64,000 nt of DNA, from positions 1,178,001 through 1,242,000 of the forward strand of contig NW_006917098.1 of NCBI RefSeq assembly GCF_000516985.1. Reading direction: 5' to 3'. This document shows, piece after piece, positions 1 to 11,344 of the stretch (positions are counted from its first letter, which is position 1; the number at the start of each line of letters is the position of its first letter). The stretch comes from Pestalotiopsis fici W106-1 (lineage: Eukaryota; Ascomycota; Sordariomycetes; Amphisphaeriales; Sporocadaceae). The notes below the pieces were generated by a model that worked only from the letters and a program-made list of their open reading frames with translations, made no database searches and had not been told where the DNA came from. Made by a program: the position numbers and the translations under genes.

Positions 1-374
1 AATTGGAATTTAATGAATTCCATGCTGTCCAAAATAATGTTGGTTCCTGGCTATTCTCAAGTACGGAGAATACATAGTATGCGTGCAAGATGCTGCTGGG
101 TGTGGGTACCATGCGATTGATTCGTAGCCAAGTGACAGACAGGCAGGGCATAATGAATCATTTCAAACGACTTGAATGCAATGATCAAACTCTGATCAAG
201 CACTTGCACCGACATACACACGTTTGCGAAAGATGCAATCATTATAAAAGTAAGGACGGGGATGTCAATGTAGAATACAATCTCATTTATACTTTATTCT
301 TTCCATGAGCACATGGTGTTTTTTCTTGGTCTTTCATGAGCATCATCATGATTGACATCTCGAGACTAGGTTCT
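1..374. other. intergenic, no gene seen
   Basis: Downstream flank of the glutaminase gene. Only short open frames with no recognisable content occur on either strand. Confidence 0.5.
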
Positions 375-2969
375 CTAGAGCTCAAAGGTGCTTTCCTGCA
401 CACTTGATGCGGCTATCTCAGCTTGCAAAACTGCTGCCACATCAATCTTGGCAGGCTCGCGCTCGTCCAAGAACTTCAGGCTTTCGGCAGCTTTTCCTCC
501 ACAAGCTCTCTCGAGCGCAAGGAATGCAAAGTGGCCGCCGACCACAGGGCGAGCCTTGAACTGCACACCGGGGTAGTCGCTTGTCTCGGTATCATAAAGA
601 TCTGTAAAGGGTAGAGCTGTATATGAGGATTAGCAGCCGAGCTACGGTGACATTGCTTTTGGGGCACTTACCTGTCACAGTCTCATTGACCCAGCGGGCA
701 ACATTGGTCAAGATCGTCGACCGAGTCTTCTTGCTAGTGATAGCTGCGGCAAAGAACTCCCAGTCGCTCTTGGTTTGCAGACTACGCTGGTCCAGAGGAA
801 GGCCATAACGCTGCACGACGTTGTAGTACCAATCGCTCTGGATCTGGTAGATTCTGTCTGGGACAAAGGTCGATCTTGAGGACCTACTCGCATCACCATC
901 CAAAGGTTCCTGCTCTTGGGTCCAAAATCTGCTGTTGCCCAAGGATGACTTCTTCTCGGGAATGTGGAAGCAGAGGAGAGCATCTGCATACAGGTTGTAG
1001 ATAGTGGTCCAAGAGCCTTGCCATGTGTAGGACAACTTAGCGTGCGTGCCATCACGAGAGATGCCAAATTCTTGCCACTTGTCAATATAATCCTCGGCAA
1101 TACGCTTATACTCTTTAGCCTCCTCGTCGTATCCGACCAGAGCTGAAAGGTCTGCCATGGCTCGAATTCCAACAATACCCTTGAGTGCCAGGTTGGTCTG
1201 GTTTGCCAGCCAGCCAGCAAAATCGTCTGTGCAAAGTTGGTTTGCCGGAATGAGTGATTCTCGCACAAGGTAGCCATTCCACCTCTTCCACAAGGTGTAC
1301 GACCTCGATACCCAGTTGACGGCTGCTTTGCCTCCTGTCGTGCCCATGTCTTCAAAGGTCTTGTCCATGCCATAGTGGTCGATGGAAGGGAACTCCTTGA
1401 GAACAGCAGGATCGAGGCTTTGCGTGGAAAGTGGTGTCTCACGGCTGAAGACAGGCGCTGAACCGTCCTTCAGCGCGTTTGCCAGAGCCAGAGCCATGAT
1501 CAGCATGTTACCACACTCTTCAACAGGCATGTACTCGTCATTTCCGTCATTGTGGCCAGTGGCATTCGGGAAGTGAGCTCCCAAGTCATGCATGCTGTAG
1601 TCATTGGGGTACTGCCCACTAAGCTGGTGCTCAAGCAGAGGTTCCAACAAATAAGCCAGCCATTGCGGGTTGGTGTACAAGAAGAAGGGGAATGCTGGGA
1701 AGATAACATCAACGGTCTGGAAGTTGCCATTGGACGAGATCTCCTTGAGGAAGAGGATTGGGCTATCGGGAGTTCCTGACCATTGTGTAGCACCAAAGAC
1801 TTGACGAGCAGACAGCTCTGCAATGTCCTTGTACTCGGACGATCCAGATGCATATGCGTCTTTGGCAAGCTGCGCCGAATAGTCATTGGCGAGCTTGATC
1901 GCGGTCGGGAAGTCATTGTAGTGGAACTGCAGCATTTGCTCGGCAGTGAAAAAGTATGATGCCCAGAGAGGTCGCATTTGTGTGAGTCCCCTGGCCGAGG
2001 CGTATTGCACCACAGGGTCCTGGATCAGCGAGAAAGTGAAGAGAGCGCTATCGGCCGTGACGTTGTGGCTCAGATCGAAGTGCTTGGCAAAAGCGAATAT
2101 GGGTTCATTCTCAAACATTCTGCGCGGAGAAGGCTCGCTAGTGTTGAGAAGGTGGCCGTGCTTGGCAAATTGGCGACACACGGAGTGAATCTCTCCAGCT
2201 TGGTGCTGGACATCGGCAGGTCCAGAAAAGTAGAGAGTTCCCCATTCAGCTTGGTCATCGTGCTCTGTCAAAAGTTGCTGATGCAGGCGGGATATTTTCC
2301 AGGATTTGATGGGGCTTCCAGACGCTTTGGCGTCCTTGCCCTCGTGTAGATCCCAAGCAACTTCATTATTGCGGTCTCCGCTAATCCATTCGCCATTGAT
2401 GTCTACGAACAGACTGATGTCCAAATTTCCCTCGACGATGAAATTCATGTAAGACGCGGGCAGCGCCTGACGAAAGGTAGACGTCGGTGTTATGGGAGAT
2501 ACGAAGGATAAGGTGATCTTGACAGCCTTTTGGGCAGACTCGGAGCTCGCGATCGTATAGGTGAGGTTTGTCGTCGACGCATCGAACACGGCTCCCTCGT
2601 ACTTGGGGTATCCAATGGTATAGTCACTGTGTGGAGGTAAGAATCATGAAGGTCAAAAGCCCGGTATACTTGTAAGGTAGATTGGAGGGCATACCTGTTG
2701 TCTTTTTTAAGGAAGGCGTGCGGCTGACCAAGCAGAGGGTATACAGTCTTGGTGTCGGGCACCGAAGCCAAGATGCCAAAGCCAAATGTCTTGCCCGTCC
2801 AGAACATGGGCCAGTGTGTCCATGGCTCATGATGGGCATTGGCGAGCCAAGCGTTCAAGTATGGGTTTCTTACGACGAGAGGTAGAACGGGAGGCGTCAA
2901 GGTCGAAGCATCAACCGGGAGCACGGATCCCAGGGCCGCCAGGGCCGCTGACCAGACATGCAACTTCAT
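375..2969 (-). CDS. gtaA: secreted glutaminase GtaA
   Basis: Extracellular glutaminase, expected to hydrolyse L-glutamine to glutamate and ammonia. The model has three exons, 2969-2695, 2626-672 and 616-375, over GT-AG introns of 68 nt (2694-2627) and 55 nt (671-617); both junctions restore frame and family-like sequence (KKDN/SDYTIGYPKYEG and NETVTA/LPFTDLYDTE). The product is 823 aa, a usual length for the family. The ATG at 2969 opens a signal peptide (MKLHVWSAALAALGSV). Next come the PVLPLVVRNPYLNAWL segment typical of the DUF4964/DUF5127 start, the DUF4965 middle, and a DUF1793-type C-terminus with GVQFKARPVVGGHFAFLAL. Longer frames upstream of this ATG lie in the leader. All recognisable domains look intact. 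The family assignment is from memory of GtaA proteins; activity is inferred. Confidence 0.93.
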
Positions 2970-4312
2970 GATGAGCCGCGCTGGCAGAGCAAGGCTCAGG
3001 CGTACGAGGGGTAATTCGCAACAGAAACAAAAATAGCTCGTGGATGGGGTTGAACACAAGAGGGAGAAATACTAATGCTGATAAAACTATGTCCAAGGTA
3101 ACAATGTACTCCGAATGAAAAAAGAAGGACCCTGGATTCCTCCGGCGAGCTTCGTATGCTGAACTCCAAAGTGATGAACGGAAGAGGACGAGGGGGAGGA
3201 GCAGAAGAAGAAGTAGAGAATCAAATGGTCAGCAGCATGACGATGCACAGAGAACACTCCTTCCTCCAACCCTGTCGCTCCTCCCAAGCTTACCACCACC
3301 ACCACCTCTCGCAGCTCGCTCGCATCCCGAGGAACTGACGGTGGCAGGTGGGTTACCGAGTTGGGGCTGTCCGCTGCAAGCTGTTGCACGAAAACAGCTG
3401 AGTCCCCGCTGTAATGACGCCCTGCCGTTTGGCGAGTCTGGGGAATGGCTGAATAGCCCCAGGGACGCTGCATTAGCGTGTCGCCGACAGAGGGGGAAAG
3501 CCCCACGTGCTGCGTCGAATGCGGGTAGAACATGACTCGGCTCTCGATTACTGCGGAGTAGTATTGCATGTGCTATGTCTCTTCCACAAGGGATACATTT
3601 ATTATTGTTTCTTATGAGAGGAGTATAGTCGAGACGATGTTGAGAAGCTGAAGCTTGGAAAATTACAACTGTTTGAGATCATGTGCAGCGAACAGCTCTC
3701 CGAACTATGTTCAGCAGCTTGAGACCAACTTATTCCAAATGACGTAATGGGCCAAGGTGAGATATGTTCACCTGTTGATCCCTCTCAATACTTGCCCCTG
3801 AGTATAGAACCAGAGAAGAAACTTTGCACGAAGAGAGTATTGCTGTAACAAAACATTTTCCCATGGCCGTTTGATTATATTAAATTAGACTTGCTCACCG
3901 TTAGGTTGAATGCAAGGTTCAGGAACAAGTTACCGTTGAGAAGCTCACAAGTCATATGCAAAGCTTAATGCGTTGTTCAAAGGAAAGTTGCATATTTATA
4001 CGATTTTATGTAATTAAAGTCGTAAGTAAGCGAACATGGACTGATTTGATGCATATATTCTTAATCTATTCTTCAGATGGTCGTCAAACTAACGCTGCAA
4101 TTATTATGAGGGCAGTGTAATGACAACGGCAGCTGGCCGGCGAATCGCAGCGCGGAGGCCCGCCCCCAACGGCTGATCCGGACCCGGGCGCCACTTGAAC
4201 TTTGGATCAATACATACACAACCATAATACGGCATAGTCCTGTTAACCCATCGGTGCCGTCACACTTAAAGCAACAAGCACCAAGAGAAACACACAATAT
4301 TTGATTTCAGCG
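2970..4312. other. intergenic; promoter side of the glutaminase
   Basis: About 1.3 kb between the glutaminase start and the 3' end of a minus-strand pseudogene. Part of it must be the glutaminase promoter and leader. A purine-rich stretch lies near 3180-3230. The 160-codon open frame on minus at 3087-3569 has no recognisable content and I do not call it. From 3600 to 4060 the sequence is AT-rich with nothing identifiable. Confidence 0.5.
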
Positions 4313-5166
4313 TCAGGACCTAAGCCCGCAAGATCCAATCTGCTGCTCCAAGAACTTCTCGCCCTCAGCGGCCTTTAAAAACTCACGCGATTTAGGTCCG
4401 TCTCGCGTGAGCTCGAGCAGCTTACGCGCGCCCATATAGTTGTGGTCATGGTGCAGGTCCGTCAGTGCCTCGGATACCACAGACGTGGAAAATGGTAGCG
4501 CGGCGGCCGATCCTGTGCCGTCGCCGCCGCCGTCTGTCGCGACTGGGGATGGCGGCAGCCTCGTCAGCAGGTCGAACCGGGCATTCTCGAAAGCCTCCTG
4601 GTCGCTAAACAAGTCGGAAATTGCCTCTGGCACGACGGAGAGCTTGGTCTCCTTGTCTGAGATCTTTTGAATCGAGGCCGCGGCAACGGCAGCGTCCGGC
4701 AATGCGTAGTGTACAGGAGAGGTTATGCCTGACTTGGCGATGGCGCTTGTGAGCAGCTTGAGAATGTCGCCGGACGCGGCATCCCCCGACAACTGTATGC
4801 TTGTACGAGTTGCTCCACGCGATCGTGCAAGAGCTGCCGCAATGACCGCGCAATTTCGGCATCGTAGCGGCTTCCCCCGCGAGCTGCCGACCTCTCCAGG
4901 AGCTTCCAGAGCTGCACATCGGTCGGGCGCTGCAGGCCAAGGTCTGCCGGCGGGTCCACGTCGCCGCCGGCCGCGATGAGCCGCTGCCACTTGCCTTCAC
5001 CACGCTTTCTCATGAGGCTGTCCAACTTCTCGAGGACCTCTTACACGGCGATGAAGACCTCACTGGGATGTTCTGGCTCAAGCCGATCCCAGGCGGTGCC
5101 CCGTACACGCAGCACGACACTCCTGAGTTTGGCCTCGTCCACCCTGGGCTTGGACCATCGAGGCAT
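4313..5166 (-). pseudogene. decayed gene of unknown function
   Basis: A minus-strand coding region with high third-position GC can be followed from a plausible ATG at 5166 (MPRWSKPRVDEAKL) to a stop at 4313. It is broken twice. A TAA near 5040 interrupts the frame (FIAV, stop, EVLEKLDSLMRKRGEG). A one-base shift near 4800 then moves the frame from HDRVEQLVQAY to IQLSGDAASGDILKLL, which continues to the C-terminus FLEQQIGSCGLRS. No GT-AG intron of sensible length removes either break. I do not recognise the family; the protein would be about 280 aa, soluble and rich in charged residues. The antisense frame is also open near 5000-5220, but its codon pattern favours the minus strand. A sequencing error could explain one break, less easily two. 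Confidence 0.6.
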
Positions 5167-5316
5167 AGATTTGAAACATCGCCAGCCCCTTTTCATGGCA
5201 TTGTTAAATACAAGGTCATCTCTTGAATCTCCAAAGTGAAGAAAGAAGTCTTTTGACTCTCAGGACTAATCCACTTGTTTTATTGGTCACATTTGAAAAC
5301 GAAGTTTGTCGTCACA

Positions 5317-6154
5317 ATGAGAATTTCTACTGGGCAGCTCTTGGAGTTTCCTGCCTTCCAGCTAGGAGGCATCAAGCTCGATGTTACCTGGAGGCAAGAT
5401 AACACATCGCACAGTGCTGTGTACCATGTAGCTGGGTCACCTGAGCAATGAAGGTAAGGAAATACCATTGATATGAGGCAATGATAATCTACTTGCTGAT
5501 TATTTATACAGGAGCTCCCATTCCTGTATTTATCGACGAGATCATGTACAACCCAGCATATATGACTGTGTATCCCGATCCCCATAATGTCGACGACATG
5601 CAACTTCGGGGCGTCTACATCAACCCCAACTTCACCTTGAAGCAACAGGTGATCGAGGCCATCGGGGTCATTCCATGTGAGTGGATTGGCTTGTCATATT
5701 ATCATTATTGAGCAGAAATTGACCCATTGGCAGGGAGTCATACCTTGCAGGTCGGTCTGTATGACAATGTTCCTTGTCAATACTACGAGAGCCCTGGACC
5801 CTTGTTCATTGTGATCCATCCCAAGAACCGCAAGATCGCCGTGGTATGTTCAAAGTCCTCGACACAGGAGTCAGAGCAGGATGCGGTAATCTGACACGAA
5901 ATATCTCTCAGGGTCGCTTCGTTGCAAACTCGCCTCGTGATTCCGTCTTTCGACTGATTTCTGTTGCGTCTCCGCTCGTGCTAAGTGGTTCCGAGTTCAG
6001 TGTGCAGACCCTCAGAAATATCTGGAATACGCTTTCCACCGAGTTTCCGCAGGACTTTGGACCCGCCCGGAGCTTAAACCCTCTTGCTGCTGGACCACTG
6101 GCCGCCGGAGCGCATGCCGTTTTGCAACCGACGCATGATCAGCATAGCTCTTGA
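5317..6154 (+). CDS. unrecognised four-exon gene, first junction off frame
   Basis: Function unknown. Three introns have good borders: 5454-5511 (GTAAGG...ACAG), 5677-5733 (GTGAGT...GCAG) and 5844-5911 (GTATGT...TCAG). Exons 2-4 join in frame and give GAPIPVFIDEIMYNPAYMTV, then GVIPWSHTLQVGLYDNVP, then GRFVANSPRDSVFRL, ending at TAA/TGA by 6154. Exon 1 reads MRISTGQLLEFPAFQLGGIK from the ATG at 5317 but meets TGA at 5449 just before the donor, and its phase is one base off exon 2. Either exon 1 carries a small indel, so that the gene is damaged, or the true first exon is different. There is no clear signal peptide or membrane span in the part I can read. Confidence 0.4.
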
Positions 6155-6761
6155 AGCCTTTCTGTATTATTGCTACACATTAGCTTATATGTATAAGTAT
6201 TGCTTCAAATAGCTGCAAACGCGGATCAATACAGGCTAGTAAGAATGCGATTTCTAACAAACAACGATTACATATAGTAAAGCTGGTTAATATTGTCTGT
6301 CTATCATTTTGGCCAATAGGTCACTGAGCTCATATACAGTAAATTGATTTCGCAGTGTCATAACCCATGGACGGTCTCGACTTGAGAGATATCCGATCTA
6401 TTATTTGTTCCCAACTAGCCATAAACTTGGTGGGTCACCAAATACCCGGACTATGTTTCATGTCCTTTGCCGCTTGATTCCATCATAGAAAATTGTCTAT
6501 GCATGCAGATACGGGCTGGTCATGAGCAAGACAGCGCATAACAAAACGAGTGCCAAAACGCCCTGGCTGCGCCATTCAAGAGCGAGCCTTATCCTAACCT
6601 GGCCTGCCTGATAATGCGAAAAAGAAACAACAAGAAAGAGAGAGAGGGGGGGGGGAGAGAGACATATCTCTTCAAAGTCTAAGACGCCCAACTTTTGCCT
6701 TTGTTGCCATTGTTGCCAAAGACGGCCTACCCCTTTTCCCGAGCTGCAAAAGCAGGAAAAG
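6155..6761. other. intergenic with purine tract
   Basis: Convergent 3' flanks of the unknown gene and the mannosidase. The only notable structure is a GA/G tract at about 6625-6662. No gene is seen. Confidence 0.5.
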
Positions 6762-8545
6762 TTACTTTGGTCGCAAGAACGGGTGGGCTTCCGTGTTCAG
6801 CACGTATTCGTCGAGACTGATCAGATCCGGCGGCGAGAAAATGAGCCAGAAGTACTTTAGAGTCTCCGCCAACCAGAAGCTCTCCATAGAGTTCAGCTTC
6901 TCCGTTTCGCCGGTAACTGTAACGTCACTAATGGCAGACGCAGCCAGCTCCGTTTCCGTTGACTTCTTAATGGCTTGGAACATTCTCCAAGCAATTTCTT
7001 GATATTCCTCTTTGCCCGTAATGCGATACATGATAAATATGCTTTCGATCGCTTCGGGCCGCAAGATATATCGTGGGTCCCGAGCATTCCTGATGCCCTT
7101 TCTGAGTGCAGTATCCCCCTCTTTCTGCCACAATTGTTCGTCCCAAGCACATGGCTCGAGACTGGGGCATGGAAAGAGATTGTAGATCTCGGGCATGACT
7201 CCGGTGGGAAAAGAATCGTACATCCACGCGCACCCCTTGGCGATCTTTTCGCCGATTTCAACATGCTCCGGGACATTTAAGAGCTTGCCACCCAAGCCGT
7301 ACATGCCGCCTACAAAGCATGATAGGTGTTGACCTTCGCCCCTCAAGACTGGCTGGCCGGAACCATCAGCAGTCAAATCGCCAGTGAACAAAATATCATC
7401 CTGGCCAGGCAGCATCGGGCGAAACAAGAGGTTCTTGGTAATAGCATCCATAGCGCCACGGTCTGATCACAAAGTATTTGTCAGTCTTGTCGTTCTAGAA
7501 ATCAAAGCGGCTCCACCACGGAGAGCACATCATAGTCGCCTCACTTACACATTTTCTCGTACATTGGCACTTTACCACCAGTAATCGCGAACATCTTGGG
7601 CAGATATTCGTAAAGTGAGTCTGCTAACGCACCAAGAGTAAATTCGGTTTCTGATGTGATGTCTTGGTTGAGCATGTCGAAAAAGGTGGGCCATAGACCA
7701 GGCAGTCTTGTCTCATACTGCGTATTGTCCAAGAATTGAGAGACTCTGTCGATTGCATCATAGTATTTATCGTTTCCAGTCAGCTGGGACAGGCGAGTAA
7801 ATTCCAGGCCAGCCGAGGCCATCGACGCAGAAGGATCGTGCGTGCCAGGAATGAGTGTGCCATCCTTCGCCTTCTGAAAGTCCAGCCAGAACGGCGGCAT
7901 GCGGTTCGGGGTATCGAATGCCGCGTATAGCATATCTCCCATCTCGACAGCTTTTTCGAGAAGAACGGGCTCCTTACTCAGGTCATAAGCACTGATTAGA
8001 CCACCGAGATGGCGAATGGTTGTCTCGAAGAAGTTAACCGATGTTTCTTGTGTCTCCCAGTTGAGGGTCGCGGCGGCATGAACAGCTAGTGTGAATTCGT
8101 CTTTCAGATCCATGATCCACAAGGTATCCAACGCATCGATCAACGTGGCTGCCCAACCTCCAAGAGTGTTCTTGGCTGAGCCGACCACTGGCCCAAGTTC
8201 ATCGAACATCCAGGCATGATTCTTGTAGCTGTTCCAGCTCTTTAAGAAACTTCCTTTCACAGCAGAACGGCGTTCCTCCAGAGTTTCCCGCCGCGTTCTA
8301 TTGGGTCTTGTGAAGTCATATTGAACCTTCGGCAATTTATGAAATGGCCGCTTTGGTAATGGTGTTAACTGGGAGACTGGGTGGCGCTGAGGCAGCGCCG
8401 ACCAGTTGTAGCTACTTCTAGCATAATCAAGGACATGCGGCGGCGTCTCGCGTTGCGCAGGAAGAAACACAAGAATAATATAGAATATGAATACGCCTCC
8501 TAGAATGAGAGGGGAACGCGCAGGTCGCCGGAACAGGGCCGACAT
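6762..8545 (-). CDS. class I alpha-1,2-mannosidase (GH47)
   Basis: Glycosyl hydrolase family 47 enzyme that trims alpha-1,2-linked mannose from N-glycans in the ER or Golgi. Two exons, 8545-7549 and 7462-6762, are joined over an 86-nt GT-AG intron (7548-7463) that gives YEKM/YRGAMDAITKNLLF. The product is 565 aa. The ATG at 8545 precedes a short basic N-tail and one membrane anchor (residues about 13-30, SPLILGGVFIFYIILVFLP), a type II topology. Family landmarks are visible: NFFETTIRHLGGLISAYDL, LRPEAIESIFIMYRITG, and the C-terminal VLNTEAHPFLRP that holds the calcium-binding Thr of the family. No disruption is seen. Which mannosidase paralogue it is cannot be told by eye. Confidence 0.95.
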
Positions 8546-9002
8546 TGTGCTTGGAAAATCAAGAGATCAACGTTGTGTGCAGGTGATGAAAACGTTTTGG
8601 GCAAAACCAGGAGGTGGCCCGGACAATGTTGGTAACAAAACGGCATGTTAGCAATCTTTCGTCTTTGATTGCCTTGAACTGGGGTAGTGCACGTTGCCAA
8701 GATGGTTCAGACGGTGATCTCAAAATAACCTTGATTTCGGACTTCTTGATTTGTTCGCTTAAGTGCCAGGATCATCCGGGGTGAATGCCTATTCGCTGAT
8801 GCCCATGCCAAAATCCTATACACTTTTTCCGATGCTCCACCATCTCCGGCCTAGTTGGTTCATTCGACCCGGTATACTGGTTCAGGGCGCGTAAGTTGGC
8901 GTCAGGCCGTGTATTAACGCTCAGGAATCTCCCAGCTCTCCCGTGTAGATTTTGCCAATCGTAACAGATAGGTATATTTCATGAAGTTATGATGGAATGT
9001 AG
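8546..9002. other. intergenic
   Basis: Upstream flank of the mannosidase and of the cell-surface pseudogene. No supported gene. The N-terminal ectodomain that the following pseudogene should have is not found here. Confidence 0.5.
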
Positions 9003-9584
9003 ATGCCATTCTCTCTCAAATCGTCGTATAAATGTCAATTCATCTTCCAAAGTACACCCCATAACGAAGGGACATTCACGATGTGGCAAGCTAATCCATC
9101 TGGCGGGTCAACTCTTGTCCCCGTAATGAGCACAGAGGCCTCGGAATAGTGCAAAATAGGTAAGATAGATGGCACTAATACAACATCGTCTGAAGACCCT
9201 TCCGCCACAGGTGCGGCAATACAATTGAATTCACTATCGATTGGCGCGATAGTTGGTGTTGCGGTGGGGGAAGGGGCCACACTGGTGATGGTGATAGCAG
9301 TTGCCTGGTGTTTCCGACGCCGCCGACACCAGGCAAAGCAGACACTAGCAGAACAGCGAGACGGAGCAACTACGAACAACAACGCTGATAAGCTCGAGTA
9401 CAATGGCCATGACCGGGAATCTGGCTACACACCTGCACCAATGTATGCGGTCCACAGCTATGATCATGGTATAAGGCATGAGCTTCATCATTCACAGCTC
9501 AGGTCGGAACTCGACGGGAACCAGGAGAGAATCACTGACGGAAGTCAAAAAGTCTATGAGATGGATGGTAATTATCGTGGTTGA
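9003..9584 (+). pseudogene. relic of a single-pass cell-surface protein
   Basis: One frame can be followed from ATG 9003 to a stop at 9582-9584. It contains the ectodomain remnant GTFTMWQANPSGGSTLVPV, an in-frame TAG at 9147-9149, a Ser/Thr-rich juxtamembrane segment, one transmembrane helix (SIGAIVGVAVGEGATLVMVI) followed by a CFRRRRHQ stop-transfer, and a polar cytosolic tail. This layout is typical of fungal WSC-like or mucin-like plasma-membrane proteins, but the cysteine-rich ectodomain is missing upstream. The TAG lies in the middle of plausible coding sequence and no intron of normal size removes it. I read it as a truncated, nonsense-mutated copy. An unrecognised upstream exon is the alternative. 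Confidence 0.6.
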
Positions 9585-11084
9585 AGCAATTAGGCGCAAC
9601 TTTTAGGGACTGAGCGCGTGTTTAGCCGTCGTATTTATATAATAATTTGAAGATGAAAATTGATTACTGATAATGTTTACTCTGACGAAGAGTGATTAAA
9701 CGCGTGATTAAAATCCATTTCATATTACTATGGTCAGTCATAGCATACGAGATAGTAGTCAAGCTGGGTTGCTTAGTCTTTTGACAAGATTTATCTATAC
9801 CTTCACTCGTCAGTATCAGCATAATTGCTTTGTCCCATGGTCTCTGTAACCTTGTCAAAGATACAATCAATTACTTGGAAAGCAGTGTGAATTTCTCCAA
9901 TGCTATTAGAGCATTCCCGAAACTTAGGGCCTTCCAATATAAGATTCAGCTTGATTTATATAATTACAAACCCGTCTTTTTTTTTTATTAAAGAAAAGAA
10001 AAATTATCACACAAACCAATAAACAAGGAAGTTCTGATGTCTGGGTGTGTTGTGGACTCGGAGTGCGCCCAGACAATATCCTAAATGATAGTAGGCCACT
10101 CCTGCCATCAGCACGCGGGTCTTGAGGATGTTTTCATACGTTCTCAAGTCGAATAGCATGCTTTGTATGCATTTGTGCGGTTTACTCTGGCAAGAGCAAG
10201 CCAACTGTCAATGGTCTTGAGCTCCGCCATGAGGTATCGCGAACCCAAGCAAAAGCCCTGTCTTCAAGAGTCATTGAGCATCCTGATTCAACTACTAAAG
10301 CGTTTCTCATTTAATCGTGTTGTAATAAGGTCTAAAATGGGCACGCATAGAAGGCAGATGCAACCCACTAAAGACTGACATGAGGATGGACCAATATACA
10401 TTGGAGACTCGACATTTGACCTGGTCACATGTATAGTAGCACACACGACGTTTGGCAAGAAAAAAATCATCGATATCTTCACATGTACATTGCGATCTCA
10501 AATCTCACAAGTCAATGTGTAGATTATGTGAATCAAGACTGTTTTATCTTTATTCAGATGTGGGATTTCCCTTCAATGTTGTCTGTGACGAACGCTCGCT
10601 GCAACGGGTCACAAATGTGGCAGCCAACGTGAAACAAGGCATATCCCCCGATACTACATGGTGGAATGGTGTAGATATTTTGCAGTACCAATATCTCATT
10701 AAAGCTGTTTGATGGTAGTATTTTCCCGTTTTTGGTGAACATGACTTTGCTCGTCCCAAATTCTTCCCGAATCTTTGCCAAGTCAACAATTGTCCGCCAA
10801 TGGCAGGCAACTTTCAACTTTGTGTGCATGCTCATCTCCATTTTCCGTGCAACTCAATATGTCGGCGGGTTTTTTGGCCACTAGGTACTCTGTATATATG
10901 TAATGGTCTGCATGCAGAGAACAAAGAGCCAAAACAAGCAATCTGCCATCCGTACACTGCCGTAGCAATAAGCTGGCAAATTTACTTACTACTTTTACTT
11001 GGATTTAAACTTATCCACTTTGCCACTGACCAGAACCGGTTCAGGAGGCGCATCGTTGTAGACAGCAAAGCCTCAAGTGACTGA
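9585..11084. other. AT-rich intergenic stretch
   Basis: 1.5 kb with only short, unrecognisable frames on both strands. It ends at the 5-bp duplication flanking the MITE. Confidence 0.5.
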
Positions 11085-11344
11085 CAAGAGCTCGGACTTA
11101 GAAACCGACTGCTTCTCCAAATTCGCGTTTCGACATCCACCGTTTTCCAACGACTATATTTCGGTAGGCAACCGCCTAAAAACTGATTTTTCTAGGCTTA
11201 TAGGCTAGATAATTAACTTATTAATATTTTCGCAAGTTTTGTCTTTGAAATATTGTATTTCGGTTGTGTTTTGTTGAAAGTACTAGGGAAACGGTGGTAT
11301 ACTGGATGCTGGAGAAACGGTCGGTTTCTAAGTCCGAGCTCTGG
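11085..11344. mobile_element. 260-bp MITE-like element
   Basis: Terminal inverted repeats of about 35 bp: the left end (11085-11119) and the reverse complement of the right end (11310-11344) share GAGCTCGGACTTAGAAACCG exactly and continue with two or three mismatches. A second inner block (CCACCGTTT) is also inverted. ACTGA stands immediately outside both ends (11080-11084 and 11345-11349), which fits a 5-bp target-site duplication. The interior is AT-rich and non-coding. This is the structure of a non-autonomous DNA transposon; the superfamily is not clear. Confidence 0.8.

Noticed and set aside
3087..3569. 160-codon minus-strand open frame upstream of the glutaminase
   Set aside because: No homology that I recognise, low-complexity Ser/Val runs, and it lies in the expected promoter and leader.
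4206..4240. ACATACACAACCATAATACG resembling a 5S start
   Set aside because: The match is short and gapped, and the following CCCGTCCGCTC segment is absent; probably chance.
4976..5239. Open plus-strand frame reading MFWLKPIPGGAPYTQ
   Set aside because: It is exactly antisense, codon for codon, to the minus-strand pseudogene, whose third positions are the GC-rich ones. I treat it as a shadow.
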